Source: Marinibacterium sp050389775
GTDB taxonomy: Bacteria > Pseudomonadota > Alphaproteobacteria > Rhodobacterales > Rhodobacteraceae
Assembly (NCBI RefSeq): GCF_050389775.1
Contig: NZ_CP177144.1
Span: 4,402,001-4,466,000, forward strand
DNA length: 64,000 nucleotides
Direction: 5' to 3'
The first letter of the stretch is position 1; every line of letters starts with the position of its first letter. The notes beneath the pieces are model-generated. The model did not search any database, was not told where the DNA came from, and saw only the letters and a list, made by a program, of their open reading frames with translations. Below are positions 52,640-62,830 of this stretch, one piece after another. The translations under genes and the position numbers were made by a program.

Positions 52640-53119
52640 TCACCCCCCGAAATGGAGCACGCAGATCAGGGTGAAGAGCCGGCGCGCGGTATCCTCGTCG
52701 ACCTCCACCTTGCCATCCAGCCGTTCCCGCAGGACCCGGCTGCCTTCGTTATGGATGCCCCGGCGCGCCATGTCGATGGTTTCGATCTGGCTGGGCGGCA
52801 GGGTCTTGACCGCGTCGAAATAGCTTTCGCAGATCTGGAAGTAATCCTTCACCACCTGGCGGAAGGGCCCCAGCGACAGGTGGAACTCGGCCGCCCTGGT
52901 GTCGTCGACCGTGTCGACCTCGAAGACCAGCCGCTTGTCGCGGATCGACAGGGTGACCCGGTAGGGCCCGTCGGGCACCGCCCGTTCGTCGCGCTGGGGC
53001 AGGACAAAGGTGTTGTCCTCCAGCAGGTCGAAGATGGCCACCTTGCGCTCCTGCTCGATCTCGGGCGTGGGCGGCGGCAGGGCGGAATCGTCCAGCGTGA
53101 TCTCGGCGATATGGGACAT
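52640..53119 (-). CDS. UPF0262 family protein
   Basis: The 159-residue protein of the alphaproteobacterial UPF0262 family has an N-terminal strand ITLDDSALPPPTPEIEQERKVA and a conserved LVFEVDTVDDTRAAEFHLSLGPFRQVVKDYF region. It has no known function. It is normally between hisD and the phosphatase-like gene, as here, with 6 and 4 base gaps. Confidence 0.92.
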   Translation of the reverse strand: MSHIAEITLDDSALPPPTPEIEQERKVAIFDLLEDNTFVLPQRDERAVPDGPYRVTLSIRDKRLVFEVDTVDDTRAAEFHLSLGPFRQVVKDYFQICESYFDAVKTLPPSQIETIDMARRGIHNEGSRVLRERLDGKVEVDEDTARRLFTLICVLHFGG

Positions 53120-53125
53120 CGGCGC

Positions 53126-54427
53126 TTACCTGTTCAGTTTGTCGAGCCGGGCCCGCACCGAAAGCCCGTGGGCCTCGAGGCTTTCCGAACGGGCGAGACG
53201 TTCTGCGATGGGTCCGATAGCACGGAGCGCCTGCGGAGTCATCCGTGCCAATGTCGTACGCTTGAGGAAGTCCATGACCGACAGGCCCGACGAGAACCGC
53301 GCCGAGCGCGCCGTGGGCAGCACATGGTTGGGGCCGCCGACGTAATCGCCGATGGCCTCGGGCGTCCACTGGCCCAGGAAGATCGCCCCGGCATGGGTGC
53401 ACAGCGCCGACAGGGCCTGGGGATCGGCCACGCAGAGTTCCAGGTGTTCCGGCGCGATGCGGTTCGACAGATCGGCGGCGGTGGCCAGGTCGGGCACGGT
53501 GATGACCGCGCCGAAATCCCGCCACGAGGCCGCGGCGATGGCCCGGCGTTCCAGCGTTTCCAGCCGGGCCTCGACGGCCCGGGCCACGGCCTGGCCAAAG
53601 GCGGCATCGGTGGTGATCAGCAGGGCCTGGGCGCTTTCGTCGTGTTCGGCCTGGCTGAGCAGGTCCAGCGCGATCCAGTCGGGATCGTTGTCGGCATCGG
53701 CAATGACCAGGATCTCGGACGGCCCGGCGATCATGTCGATGCCCACCTTGCCGAAGACCCGGCGCTTGGCCGCGGCGACAAAGGCATTGCCCGGCCCGGT
53801 GATCTTGTCGACCGGCCGGATCGTCTCGGTGCCATAGGCCAGGGCCGCGATGGCCTGGGCCCCGCCGATGCGATAGACCTCGTCGACCCCGGCCAGACGG
53901 GCGGCCAGCAGGACCAGCGGGTTCACCACCCCGTCGGGCGTGGGCACGGTGATGGCCAGCCGCTCGACCCCGGCGACCTTGGCCGGAATGGCGTTCATCA
54001 GGACCGATGACGGATAGCTGGCCAGCCCGCCGGGCACGTAGAGGCCGGCCGCCGACACCGGCGACCAGCGCCAGCCCAGCGTGGCCGTGTCGGCATCTTC
54101 CCAGGACATGTCCGACGGCATCTGGCGTTCGTGGTAGGCCCGGATGCGGGCGGCGGCCGTCTCGAGCGCCGCGCGGTCCTCGGCCGAAACCCGCGCCACC
54201 TGCGCGTCGATCTCGTCGGCGGTAAAGGCCAGCCCGTCGGCGGCCAGGGTCAGCCGGTCGAACTTTTCGGTCAGGGCGATCAGCGCGGCATCGCCATCGC
54301 GGCGCACCTGGGCGATGATCCCGGCGACGATGTCGTCGACATCCGGGCTGTCCTCGCGCTTGGCCCCGAGCAGGGCGGTGAAGGCCGCTTCGAAATCCGC
54401 GTCGGCGCTGTTGAGAAAGACCGGCAT
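53126..54427 (-). CDS. hisD: Histidinol dehydrogenase
   Basis: The 433-residue zinc enzyme catalyses the last two steps of histidine synthesis. It shows ITGPGNAFVAAAKRRVFG, MIAGPSEILVIAD and the catalytic Glu-His in IAPEHLELCV. Other his genes are not in this window, which is normal for alphaproteobacteria where hisD travels with murA. A pair of palindromes lies in the 174-base gap upstream. Confidence 0.97.
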   Translation of the reverse strand: MPVFLNSADADFEAAFTALLGAKREDSPDVDDIVAGIIAQVRRDGDAALIALTEKFDRLTLAADGLAFTADEIDAQVARVSAEDRAALETAAARIRAYHERQMPSDMSWEDADTATLGWRWSPVSAAGLYVPGGLASYPSSVLMNAIPAKVAGVERLAITVPTPDGVVNPLVLLAARLAGVDEVYRIGGAQAIAALAYGTETIRPVDKITGPGNAFVAAAKRRVFGKVGIDMIAGPSEILVIADADNDPDWIALDLLSQAEHDESAQALLITTDAAFGQAVARAVEARLETLERRAIAAASWRDFGAVITVPDLATAADLSNRIAPEHLELCVADPQALSALCTHAGAIFLGQWTPEAIGDYVGGPNHVLPTARSARFSSGLSVMDFLKRTTLARMTPQALRAIGPIAERLARSESLEAHGLSVRARLDKLNR

Positions 54428-54537
54428 CTGCTGTTCCTCGTGGTGTCAGGGGCTGATAGCCGCCGGGGCGCGCAGGCTCAAGATCCCCACCCCCGCGACC
54501 ATCGGATCATCGCGCGCCGCCAGCCGCCGGGCGGCCC

Positions 54538-54580
54538 AAATTTCTTCAAAGAAATTTGCCAAGATTTTTCGAAAAATCTT
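54538..54580. repeat. Pair of AT-rich palindromes upstream of hisD
   Basis: AAATTTCTT-CA-AAGAAATTT (54538-54557) and a perfect 20-bp palindrome AAGATTTTTC/GAAAAATCTT (54561-54580) lie in tandem, 3 bases apart, in an otherwise GC-rich gap. They start 22 bases after the DUF2948 stop and may act as terminators or processing sites between DUF2948 and hisD. Confidence 0.8.
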
Positions 54581-54601
54581 GTTCCGCCCGGTGGCCGGCC
54601 G

Positions 54602-55081
54602 TCACGCGCCGTGTTCGGGGGCCTTGCCCGAGGGCGCCTGGTAGGGCCGGGTCACGTCGCGCAGGGTGACGTCGAGCGCTTCGACCTGCAGGCGGATCGC
54701 ACCATCGCCGGCCAGGGTCAGCAGCACGTGGCCGGTGCCGTCCTCGCCCGGCTCAAAGCTCACCGACAGCAGCGACAGGATGATGTCCTTGTCGCCCCGG
54801 TCGATCCCCTGCGAGGCCACGCGCAGCACGTTTTCCACGCTGAGCACCGATTGCACCCGTTCAAAGCTGCGCGACCGGCGTTCGGCGGCCGGGGCGTCTT
54901 CCCAGCGGAAGCGGTTGAGCAGCAGGGCGAACTGGCGGGCCTTGGGCCGCCAGGTCATCTCGGTGATCGGAAAGACCGCGTCCTGGACCAGCGCGGCCAG
55001 CACGCCGAGATCCTCGGCATCCAGCGCGCCGAGGTAGAGCGGCGCCTCGCGGCCGTCTTCGAAACGGGCGTCTTCGGTCAT
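54602..55081 (-). CDS. DUF2948 family protein
   Basis: The 159-residue protein of the DUF2948 family shows YLGALDAEDLGVLAALVQDAVFP at the start, MTWRPKARQFALLLNRFRWED, and LTLAGDGAIRLQVEALDVTLRDVTRPY at the end. It is found almost only next to murA/hisD in alphaproteobacteria; function unknown. Its ATG overlaps the murA stop by four bases (ATGA). Confidence 0.93.
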   Translation of the reverse strand: MTEDARFEDGREAPLYLGALDAEDLGVLAALVQDAVFPITEMTWRPKARQFALLLNRFRWEDAPAAERRSRSFERVQSVLSVENVLRVASQGIDRGDKDIILSLLSVSFEPGEDGTGHVLLTLAGDGAIRLQVEALDVTLRDVTRPYQAPSGKAPEHGA

Positions 55082-56346
55082 TGGCCCGGCACCCGCTCGA
55101 TGATGGCGCCCACGGCGCGCAGCTTTTCCTCGACCTGCTCATAGCCGCGGTCCAGGTGATACACCCGGTTGACCCGGGTCTCGCCCTCGGCGGCCAGCCC
55201 GGCCAGGATCAGCGAGACCGAGGCCCGCAGGTCGGTGGCCATCACCGGCGCCCCGCGCAGCGAGGACACGCCGGTCACCGTGGCCGTGCCGCCATGGACA
55301 TCGATCTGCGCGCCCATGCGCATCAGCTCGGGCGCATGCATGAAGCGGTTCTCGAAGATCTTCTCTTCCAGCACGCTGACCCCTTCGGCCGTGGTCAGCA
55401 TGGCCATCATCTGGGCCTGCAGGTCGGTCGGAAAGCCCGGGAAGGGCGCGGTGGTCACGTCGACGGCCCGGATGCCGTTGCCATTGCGCGTGACGGTGAT
55501 GCCGTTCTCGCTGTCGGTCACCGACACGCCGGCCTCTTCCAGCTTGTCGACGAAGGCGCTCAGCAGATCCCGCCGGCCGCCCAGCAGCTCGACCTGGCCG
55601 CCGGCAATCGCCGGGGCCAGCATGTAGGTGCCCAGCTCGATCCGGTCGGTCACCACGGGATGGGTCGCGCCCGACAGCCGGTCGACCCCTTCGATGGTGA
55701 TCGTGTCGGTGCCCTCGCCGTCGATATGGGCGCCCATCTTGCGCAGGCACTGGGCCAGGTCGACGATCTCGGGCTCGCGGGCGGCGTTCTTGAGCACCGT
55801 CGTGCCCTTGGCCAGCGTTGCCGCCAGCAGGGCGTTTTCGGTGGCCCCGACCGACACGAAAGGAAATTCGACAACCGCGCCCTTCAGGCCGCCCCGGGCG
55901 GTGGCATGGACATAGCCGTCGCGCAGGTCCAGCTCGGCCCCCAGCGCCTCGAGCGCCTTGAGATGCAGATCGACCGGCCGCGCGCCGATGGCACAGCCGC
56001 CGGGCAGCGAGACCACCGCTTCGCCCGCCCGGGCCAGCAGCGGGCCCAGCACCAGGATCGACGCCCGCATCTTGCGGACGATGTCGTAATCGGCCGTCAG
56101 GTTGTTGAGGTCGTGGCTGGACATGGCCAGCACCTTGCCGTCGTGCAGGGTCGACACCTCGGCGCCCAGCGATTGCAGCAGGGTCGTCATGGTGCGGATG
56201 TCCGACAGCCGCGGCGCGTTGGTCAGCGTCAGCGGTTCATCACTGAGCAGCGTCGCGGGCATCAGGGTGAGGCAGGCGTTCTTGGCGCCTGCGATGGGAA
56301 TCTGTCCGTTCAGCGGGCCATTGCCCGTCACGATGATGGAATCCAT
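55078..56346 (-). CDS. murA: UDP-GlcNAc 1-carboxyvinyltransferase
   Basis: The 422-residue enzyme commits UDP-GlcNAc to peptidoglycan. Lys22 in IAGAKNACLTLMP and the fosfomycin-target Cys118 in LPGGCAIGARPVDLHL are present, and GYEQVEEKLRAVGAIIERV ends the protein. A Cys at 118 (not Asp) predicts fosfomycin can bind the enzyme. It is the start of the murA-DUF2948-hisD operon, just after a small basic protein gene. Confidence 0.98.
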   Translation of the reverse strand: MDSIIVTGNGPLNGQIPIAGAKNACLTLMPATLLSDEPLTLTNAPRLSDIRTMTTLLQSLGAEVSTLHDGKVLAMSSHDLNNLTADYDIVRKMRASILVLGPLLARAGEAVVSLPGGCAIGARPVDLHLKALEALGAELDLRDGYVHATARGGLKGAVVEFPFVSVGATENALLAATLAKGTTVLKNAAREPEIVDLAQCLRKMGAHIDGEGTDTITIEGVDRLSGATHPVVTDRIELGTYMLAPAIAGGQVELLGGRRDLLSAFVDKLEEAGVSVTDSENGITVTRNGNGIRAVDVTTAPFPGFPTDLQAQMMAMLTTAEGVSVLEEKIFENRFMHAPELMRMGAQIDVHGGTATVTGVSSLRGAPVMATDLRASVSLILAGLAAEGETRVNRVYHLDRGYEQVEEKLRAVGAIIERVPGQ

Positions 56347-56351
56347 GCCTG

Positions 56352-56534
56352 TCAGTCCTCGTTGCCGGCCGTTCGGGGCGTTTCGCCTTCTCCGTCGCGG
56401 GGCGTATCACTGGCCGATCGGGCACGCGACTGCGCCTTGCGCCGGGCCAGATTGGCCTTCAGCGCGGCCTTCAGCCGGTCTTCCCTGGTCGTTGCCTGTC
56501 TCTTGCCGCCCGACGGGCTTTTCTTATCCGTCAT
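56352..56534 (-). CDS. Small basic protein before murA
   Basis: The 60-residue, highly charged protein has a helical core TTREDRLKAALKANLARRKAQSRARS and an acidic tail (DGEGETPRTAGNED). No family is recognised with certainty, but short Arg/Lys-rich proteins in this position before murA are a pattern in related genomes. ATG 56534 has GAGAGG immediately upstream, with unusually tight spacing. It lies 5 bases before murA, so it is cotranscribed. Confidence 0.6.
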   Translation of the reverse strand: MTDKKSPSGGKRQATTREDRLKAALKANLARRKAQSRARSASDTPRDGEGETPRTAGNED

Positions 56535-56617
56535 GCCTCTCTGTATCGCAGCCGCAAAAAACCGTCCAGATAGCCCTTGCGCCCCCTCGCCATTGCCATT
56601 AGAGAGCCGCGCACGGC

Positions 56618-56692
<75 letters not shown>

Positions 56693-57405
56693 TTACCCCC
56701 CATTCGCCAAGATGAGCCACTTTGGATGGCATCGTCCCGCCTGGGATCCGGCGTCGCCGATGGCCATTTCCCTTTGCCCGTGCCCGGCCATCGGCGGGCA
56801 AGGCCCCCGCCCGGCCCGGCGTTTCCCCCCTGCGCTCAACGGCTTGCCCCGAACCGGGCCTTTGGCGCCCCGTCCCGCATCATCCGTGCGACTCGCCTTT
56901 GTGCCCGGCCCCTGCCCCGCGGCGCATGACCCGGCACCTGGCCACCGGAGCGCCCCCCCGGGCGCCTGCCGGACGGGCAATCGTGTCGCCGGGCCACATG
57001 ACGTGGCGTCCGCCTGCGTCACCCGAATCCCACTGGCCCGCCGGGCCGGGCGGGGGCCGGTTTCGGGGCCGCGCAAAGCTGCCGACGAATCGCATCACGG
57101 GCCGACCAGCCCTGACCCGGCGCCCCTGCCCCGCATGTTCCTTGCCGGGGGAACGCACCGGCCCGCCGCCGACCTGCCGCGCCTTGCCACGCCCGCGGCC
57201 CGGCCCGCGCCCTGCCTGCCTTCTGCCCCGGCGGTGGCGGACGTCGCGGCAGGCCGGCCGGGAAAGCTCTGCTGCGGCAGCAAAAACGGGTTGACCCCCT
57301 GCGTGGCCCTTGTCTTTGATTGATCCGATCACAGCCGATCTGAACCAGAACGGGCCGGGCCATGCCACGCGCCCCAAAAGACGAACCAACCGGGAGTACA
57401 CCAAC
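56693..57405. other. 713-base gap between tRNA-Thr and the BMP gene
   Basis: No supported gene is seen; the open frames here are Pro/Arg-rich low complexity on both strands. The right end carries a possible promoter for the transporter operon. No terminator is obvious after the tRNA. Confidence 0.55.
57291..57320 (+). promoter_or_regulatory. Possible sigma-70 promoter of the BMP operon
   Basis: TTGACC (57291-57296) and TTTGAT (57315-57320) are separated by 18 bases, in an AT-richer patch 86 bases before the BMP start codon. The match is reasonable for this GC-rich genome but not proven. Confidence 0.4.
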
Positions 57406-58401
57406 ATGCGTGTTATGACGAAACTTCTTGGCGCTGCCGCCGTTGCCGCCATGGGCGCCGGCGCTGCCATGGCCGAACCCGCCCTGATCTTCGACCTGGG
57501 CGGCAAGTTCGACAAGTCGTTCAACGAAGCGGCCTTCAACGGTGCCAAGCGGTGGGCCGACGAGACCGGCGGCACCTTCCGCGAGATCGAGCTGCAATCG
57601 GATGCACAGCGCGAACAGGCCCTGCGCCGCTTCGCCGAGGCCGGGGCCAACCCGATCGTCATGGCCGGCTTCTCGTTCGGCGACTCGCTGGGCCAGGTCG
57701 CGGCCGATTACCCGGACACCAAGTTCGCCATCATCGACATGGTCGTCGACGCGCCCAACGTGCGCTCGGTCGTGTTCAACGAACATGAAGGCTCGTATCT
57801 CGTCGGCATGCTGGCGGCCATGGCCTCGGAAAGCGACACCGTCGGCTTCATCGGTGGCATGGACATCCCGCTGATCCGCAAGTTCGCCTGCGGCTATGCC
57901 CAGGGCGTGCTGGCCGTGACCCCCGAGGCCACTGTCATCGCCAACATGACCGGCACCACCCCGGCGGCCTGGAACGACCCGGTCAAGGGCTCGGAACTGA
58001 CCAAGGCCCAGATCAGCCAGGGCGCCGACGTGGTCTATGCCGCGGCCGGGGGCACCGGCGTGGGCGTGCTGCAGACCGCGGCCGACGAGGGCATCCTGTC
58101 GATCGGCGTGGACAGCAACCAGAACTACCTGCATCCTGGCCAGGTCCTGACCTCGATGCTCAAGCGCGTCGACAATGCCGTCTACGATGCCTTCACCGAC
58201 GGCGCCGAGCTGGAAACCGGCTTCAACGTCATGGGCGTGGGCAACGGCGGCGTGGGCTATGCGCTGGACGAGTACAATGCCGAGCTGATCACCGACGAGA
58301 TGAAAGCCGCCGTCGATGCCGCGGCCGAGCAGATGGCCTCGGGCGACCTGGCCGTGCACGACTACATGTCGGACGAGACCTGCCCGGGCCTCTCGTTCTG
58401 A
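57406..58401 (+). CDS. BMP-family ABC transporter substrate-binding protein
   Basis: The 331-residue periplasmic protein has a signal peptide (KLLGAAAVAAMGAGAAMA, cleavage before EP near residue 23). No lipobox is seen. The mature protein has FDLGGKFDKSFNEAAFNGAKRW, VFNEHEGSYLVGMLAAM and GFIGGMDIPLIRKFACGYAQGV, the pattern of BMP/PnrA proteins that bind purine nucleosides. ATG 57406 follows CGGGAG by 9 nt. It is the first gene of an importer operon with ATPase and two permeases. Confidence 0.93.
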   Translation: MRVMTKLLGAAAVAAMGAGAAMAEPALIFDLGGKFDKSFNEAAFNGAKRWADETGGTFREIELQSDAQREQALRRFAEAGANPIVMAGFSFGDSLGQVAADYPDTKFAIIDMVVDAPNVRSVVFNEHEGSYLVGMLAAMASESDTVGFIGGMDIPLIRKFACGYAQGVLAVTPEATVIANMTGTTPAAWNDPVKGSELTKAQISQGADVVYAAAGGTGVGVLQTAADEGILSIGVDSNQNYLHPGQVLTSMLKRVDNAVYDAFTDGAELETGFNVMGVGNGGVGYALDEYNAELITDEMKAAVDAAAEQMASGDLAVHDYMSDETCPGLSF

Positions 58402-58421
58402 TCCGACACTGATCCGCAAAA

Positions 58422-58495
58422 GGCCGGGGCGCTCGCCGCGCTCTGCCATGCGCGTCTCGCGAGACGGTCCGCAAGGACCGGCGAGCGCCCCGGCC
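58422..58495 (+). ncRNA. Multi-branched structured element between BMP and ATPase genes
   Basis: A perfect 16-bp outer stem (58422-58437 with 58480-58495) encloses a GCGC/GCGC hairpin (38-53), a CGTCT/AGACG hairpin (58453-58466) and a GTCC/GGAC hairpin closed by a GCAA (GNRA-type) tetraloop (58467-58478). No T-run follows. It likely acts at the RNA level, for example stabilising the upstream BMP message or attenuating downstream expression. It may instead be a dispersed repeat. Confidence 0.65.
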
Positions 58496-58512
58496 GGCAC
58501 AGGAAAACCCCC

Positions 58513-60036
<1,524 letters not shown>

Positions 60037-60037
60037 C

Positions 60038-61132
60038 ATGGACAAGATGCCCCGCTGGGCCGACGTGGTCCTGATCCCGCTGATTTCGCTGCTGCTGGCC
60101 GCGTTCCTGTCGGCCCTGGTCATCCTGGCCATCGGCGAAAACCCGGTCGAAGCGCTCAAGCTCATGGTCCAGGGCTCGTTGGGCTCGACCTATGGCTGGG
60201 GCTACACGCTCTATTATGCCACCAGTTTCATGTTCACCGGCCTCGCCGTGTCGGTGGCCTATCACGCCCGGATGTTCAACATCGGCGGCGAAGGCCAGGC
60301 CATGCTGGGCGGGCTGGGCGTGGCCCTGATCTGCCTCTACGTGCCCTGGCCCCACTGGTCGCTGGCCCTGCTGGGCGCCACGGCCATGGCCGCCCTGTTC
60401 GGCGCGGCCTGGGCGGCGATCCCGGCCTACCTGCAAGCCGCGCGGGGCAGCCATATCGTGATCACGACGATCATGTTCAACTTCATCGCCTCGGCCCTGC
60501 TGAACTACATGCTGGTCAATGTCCTGCGCCCCCAGGGCGCGATGGAACCGGCCACCGCCCGCTTTGCCGAGACCATGCACCTGCCCACCCTGCACGAGCT
60601 GCTGCTGCCCTTCGGCATCGAGTTCTCCAAGGCCGCGCCGGCCAATGTCAGCCTGCTGGTGGCCATCGTGGCCTGCGTGCTGGTCTGGCTGCTGATCTGG
60701 CGCACCCGGCTGGGCTATGAAATCCGATCCTACGGCAAATCCGAGCCCGGCGCGCTTTATGCCGGCATCTCGCCTTTCCGCATCACCATGATCGCCATGC
60801 TGATCTCGGGCGGGCTGGCCGGCTGCATGGCCATCAACAACGTCATGGGCGAGGCCGAACGGCTGGTGCTGAATGCCACCGAAGGCGCCGGGTTCATCGG
60901 CATCGCCGTGGCCCTGATGGGGCGCAACCATCCCTTCGGGGTCTTCCTGGCGGCCATCCTCTTCGGCTTCCTCTACCAGGGCGGGGCCGAGCTGGCCCTG
61001 TGGACCTCGATCCCGCGCGAGCTGATCACCGTGATCCAGGCACTGGTCATCCTGTTCACCGGGGCGCTGGACAACATGGTGCGCATGCCGCTGGAACGGC
61101 TGTTCCTGGCCATGCGGAGGCGCCGGGCATGA
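60038..61132 (+). CDS. Nucleoside ABC transporter permease 1
   Basis: The 364-residue permease of the BPD_transp_2 type has about eight to nine helices. The segment FNIGGEGQAMLGGLGVALI is the family signature for the NupP branch. The later EPGALYAGISPFRITMIAMLISGGLAG is the coupling segment. Its gene overlaps the LysE gene by four bases (ATGA). Confidence 0.93.
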   Translation: MDKMPRWADVVLIPLISLLLAAFLSALVILAIGENPVEALKLMVQGSLGSTYGWGYTLYYATSFMFTGLAVSVAYHARMFNIGGEGQAMLGGLGVALICLYVPWPHWSLALLGATAMAALFGAAWAAIPAYLQAARGSHIVITTIMFNFIASALLNYMLVNVLRPQGAMEPATARFAETMHLPTLHELLLPFGIEFSKAAPANVSLLVAIVACVLVWLLIWRTRLGYEIRSYGKSEPGALYAGISPFRITMIAMLISGGLAGCMAINNVMGEAERLVLNATEGAGFIGIAVALMGRNHPFGVFLAAILFGFLYQGGAELALWTSIPRELITVIQALVILFTGALDNMVRMPLERLFLAMRRRRA

Positions 61133-61764
61133 GCGATCTGCACGCCCATCTGTCGGGGTTCGTCGCGGCCTATTCGATCCTGCTGGTCGCGGCCTCGTCG
61201 CCCGGCCCGGCGGTGGCCCTGCTGCTGGGCATCGCCAACGGCCAGGGCCGCAAGGCCGCGCTGATCACCACGCTGGGCATCACCGTGGGCAGCATGACGA
61301 TCAACCTGCTGACCCTGGTCGGCGTCGGCCTGCTGCTGTCGCAGGCCGCCTGGGCCATGTCGCTGCTGCGGCTGGCCGGCGCGGCCTACCTGCTTTACCT
61401 GGCCTGGGGCGCCTTTCGCCGGGCCGCCCGGCCACCGGCCGTGTCGAGCGCCGACAGCCCGCGCGCCGGCCCGCTGCGGCTCTTTGCCGAGGGCTACCTG
61501 CTGCAGGTCACCAATCCCAAGGCCATTGCCTTCTGGCTGGCCATTGCCGCGATCGGGGCCACCGAAGGCGGCAGCGCCGGCGTGGTCGTGGCCTTCGTGG
61601 CCGGCGCGGCGGTGATCTCGTTCGCCTGCCATGCCTTCTGGGCCCTGGCCCTGTCGGCCGCCCCGGTGCGCCGGGCCTATGCCGCCGGCCGGCGCTGGGT
61701 CGAGGCGGGGCTGGGCGTCTTCCTGGCCTTCGCCGCCTTCAAACTGGCCACGTCGCAGCGATAG
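61129..61764 (+). CDS. LysE/RhtB family exporter
   Basis: The 211-residue protein has six membrane helices. The N-terminus AAYSILLVAASSPGPAVALLLGI and GYLLQVTNPKAIAFWLA carry the LysE/RhtB motifs (SPGP and NPK). These export amino acids or derivatives. It is translationally coupled to permease 1 (ATGA) and lies 8 bases before permease 2. That placement between two halves of an importer is unusual; an exporter would normally have its own unit. Confidence 0.92.
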   Translation: MSDLHAHLSGFVAAYSILLVAASSPGPAVALLLGIANGQGRKAALITTLGITVGSMTINLLTLVGVGLLLSQAAWAMSLLRLAGAAYLLYLAWGAFRRAARPPAVSSADSPRAGPLRLFAEGYLLQVTNPKAIAFWLAIAAIGATEGGSAGVVVAFVAGAAVISFACHAFWALALSAAPVRRAYAAGRRWVEAGLGVFLAFAAFKLATSQR

Positions 61765-61772
61765 GAGCGGGC

Positions 61773-62738
61773 ATGGATTTTCTCACCCTCATCCAGGTCC
61801 TGGATTCCACCATCCGCCTTGCCACGCCGCTGTTGCTGGCCTGCCTGGCCGGGCTGTTCTCGGAACGCGCGGGCATCTTCGACATCGGGCTGGAAGGCAA
61901 GATGCTGGCCGCGGCCTTCCTGTCGGCCGCCGTGGCCTATGTGACCGGCTCGGTCTGGCTGGGCCTGCTGGCCGGCATCGCGGCCTCGCTGATGCTCAGC
62001 CTGCTGCACGGGCTGGCCTCGATCACCTTTCGCGGCAACCAGCTGATTTCCGGCGTGGCGATCAACTTCCTGGCCTCGGGCCTGACCGTGCTGGTCGCCC
62101 AGGACTGGTTCAGCCAGGGCGGGCGCACGCCGTCGCTGACCGGAGGCGGGCGGTTCACGGGCATCACCCTGCCCTTTGCCGAGGCGCTGGACGGCGTGCC
62201 GATCATCGGGCCGATCTATTCCGAGCTGATCTCGGGCCATTCGATCCTGGTCTACATGGCCTTTGCCCTGGTGCCCCTGACCTGGTGGGTGCTCTACCGC
62301 ACGCGGTTCGGCCTGCGCCTGCGGGCCGTGGGCGAAAACCCGGCGGCCGTCGATACGGCCGGGATCTCGGTCAAGGGCCTGCGCTTTGCGGCGGTGATGA
62401 TCTGCGGCGTGCTCTGCGGCATTGCCGGGGCCTACCTGTCGACCGCCCTGCAGGCCGGTTTCGTCAAGGAAATGACCGCCGGGCGGGGCTATATCGCCCT
62501 GGCCGCGCTGATCTTTGCCAAGTGGCGGCCCTGGCACGCGCTCTGGGCCTGCCTGCTGTTCGGCCTGCTGCAGGCAATCGCCCTGCGCTACCAGAACATC
62601 AACCTGGGCGGCCTGGTCATCCCGGTGCAGGTCATGGACGCCCTGCCCTATATCCTGACCGTGGTCATCCTGGCCGGCTTCGTGGGCAAGGCCATCCCGC
62701 CCCGCGCCGGCGGCGAGCCCTACGTCAAGGAACGCTGA
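61773..62738 (+). CDS. Nucleoside ABC transporter permease 2
   Basis: The 321-residue permease has about eight to nine helices. FSERAGIFDIGLEGKMLAAAFLS is the NupQ-branch signature and AVGENPAAVDTAGISVKGLRF the coupling segment. With the BMP protein, ATPase and first permease it completes an importer. It ends the operon; 92 bases separate it from the TauE gene. Confidence 0.94.
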   Translation: MDFLTLIQVLDSTIRLATPLLLACLAGLFSERAGIFDIGLEGKMLAAAFLSAAVAYVTGSVWLGLLAGIAASLMLSLLHGLASITFRGNQLISGVAINFLASGLTVLVAQDWFSQGGRTPSLTGGGRFTGITLPFAEALDGVPIIGPIYSELISGHSILVYMAFALVPLTWWVLYRTRFGLRLRAVGENPAAVDTAGISVKGLRFAAVMICGVLCGIAGAYLSTALQAGFVKEMTAGRGYIALAALIFAKWRPWHALWACLLFGLLQAIALRYQNINLGGLVIPVQVMDALPYILTVVILAGFVGKAIPPRAGGEPYVKER

Positions 62739-62830
62739 CCCAAACCCGGCCCGGGGCGGGCCCGCGCCTGCCCCGGCCCGCCAAGAACTGAGGGGGTGCA
62801 ATGGCGCGCCCCCGCGCCTAGTGTGGATCC

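Noticed and set aside
56693..57405. A protein gene in the large gap after tRNA-Thr
   Set aside because: Open frames on both strands are Pro/Arg-rich, lack ribosome-binding sites and overlap one another; none has recognisable features.
58422..58495. Ordinary rho-independent terminator
   Set aside because: There is no T-run after the stem, and the downstream ATPase and permease genes clearly belong to the same operon.
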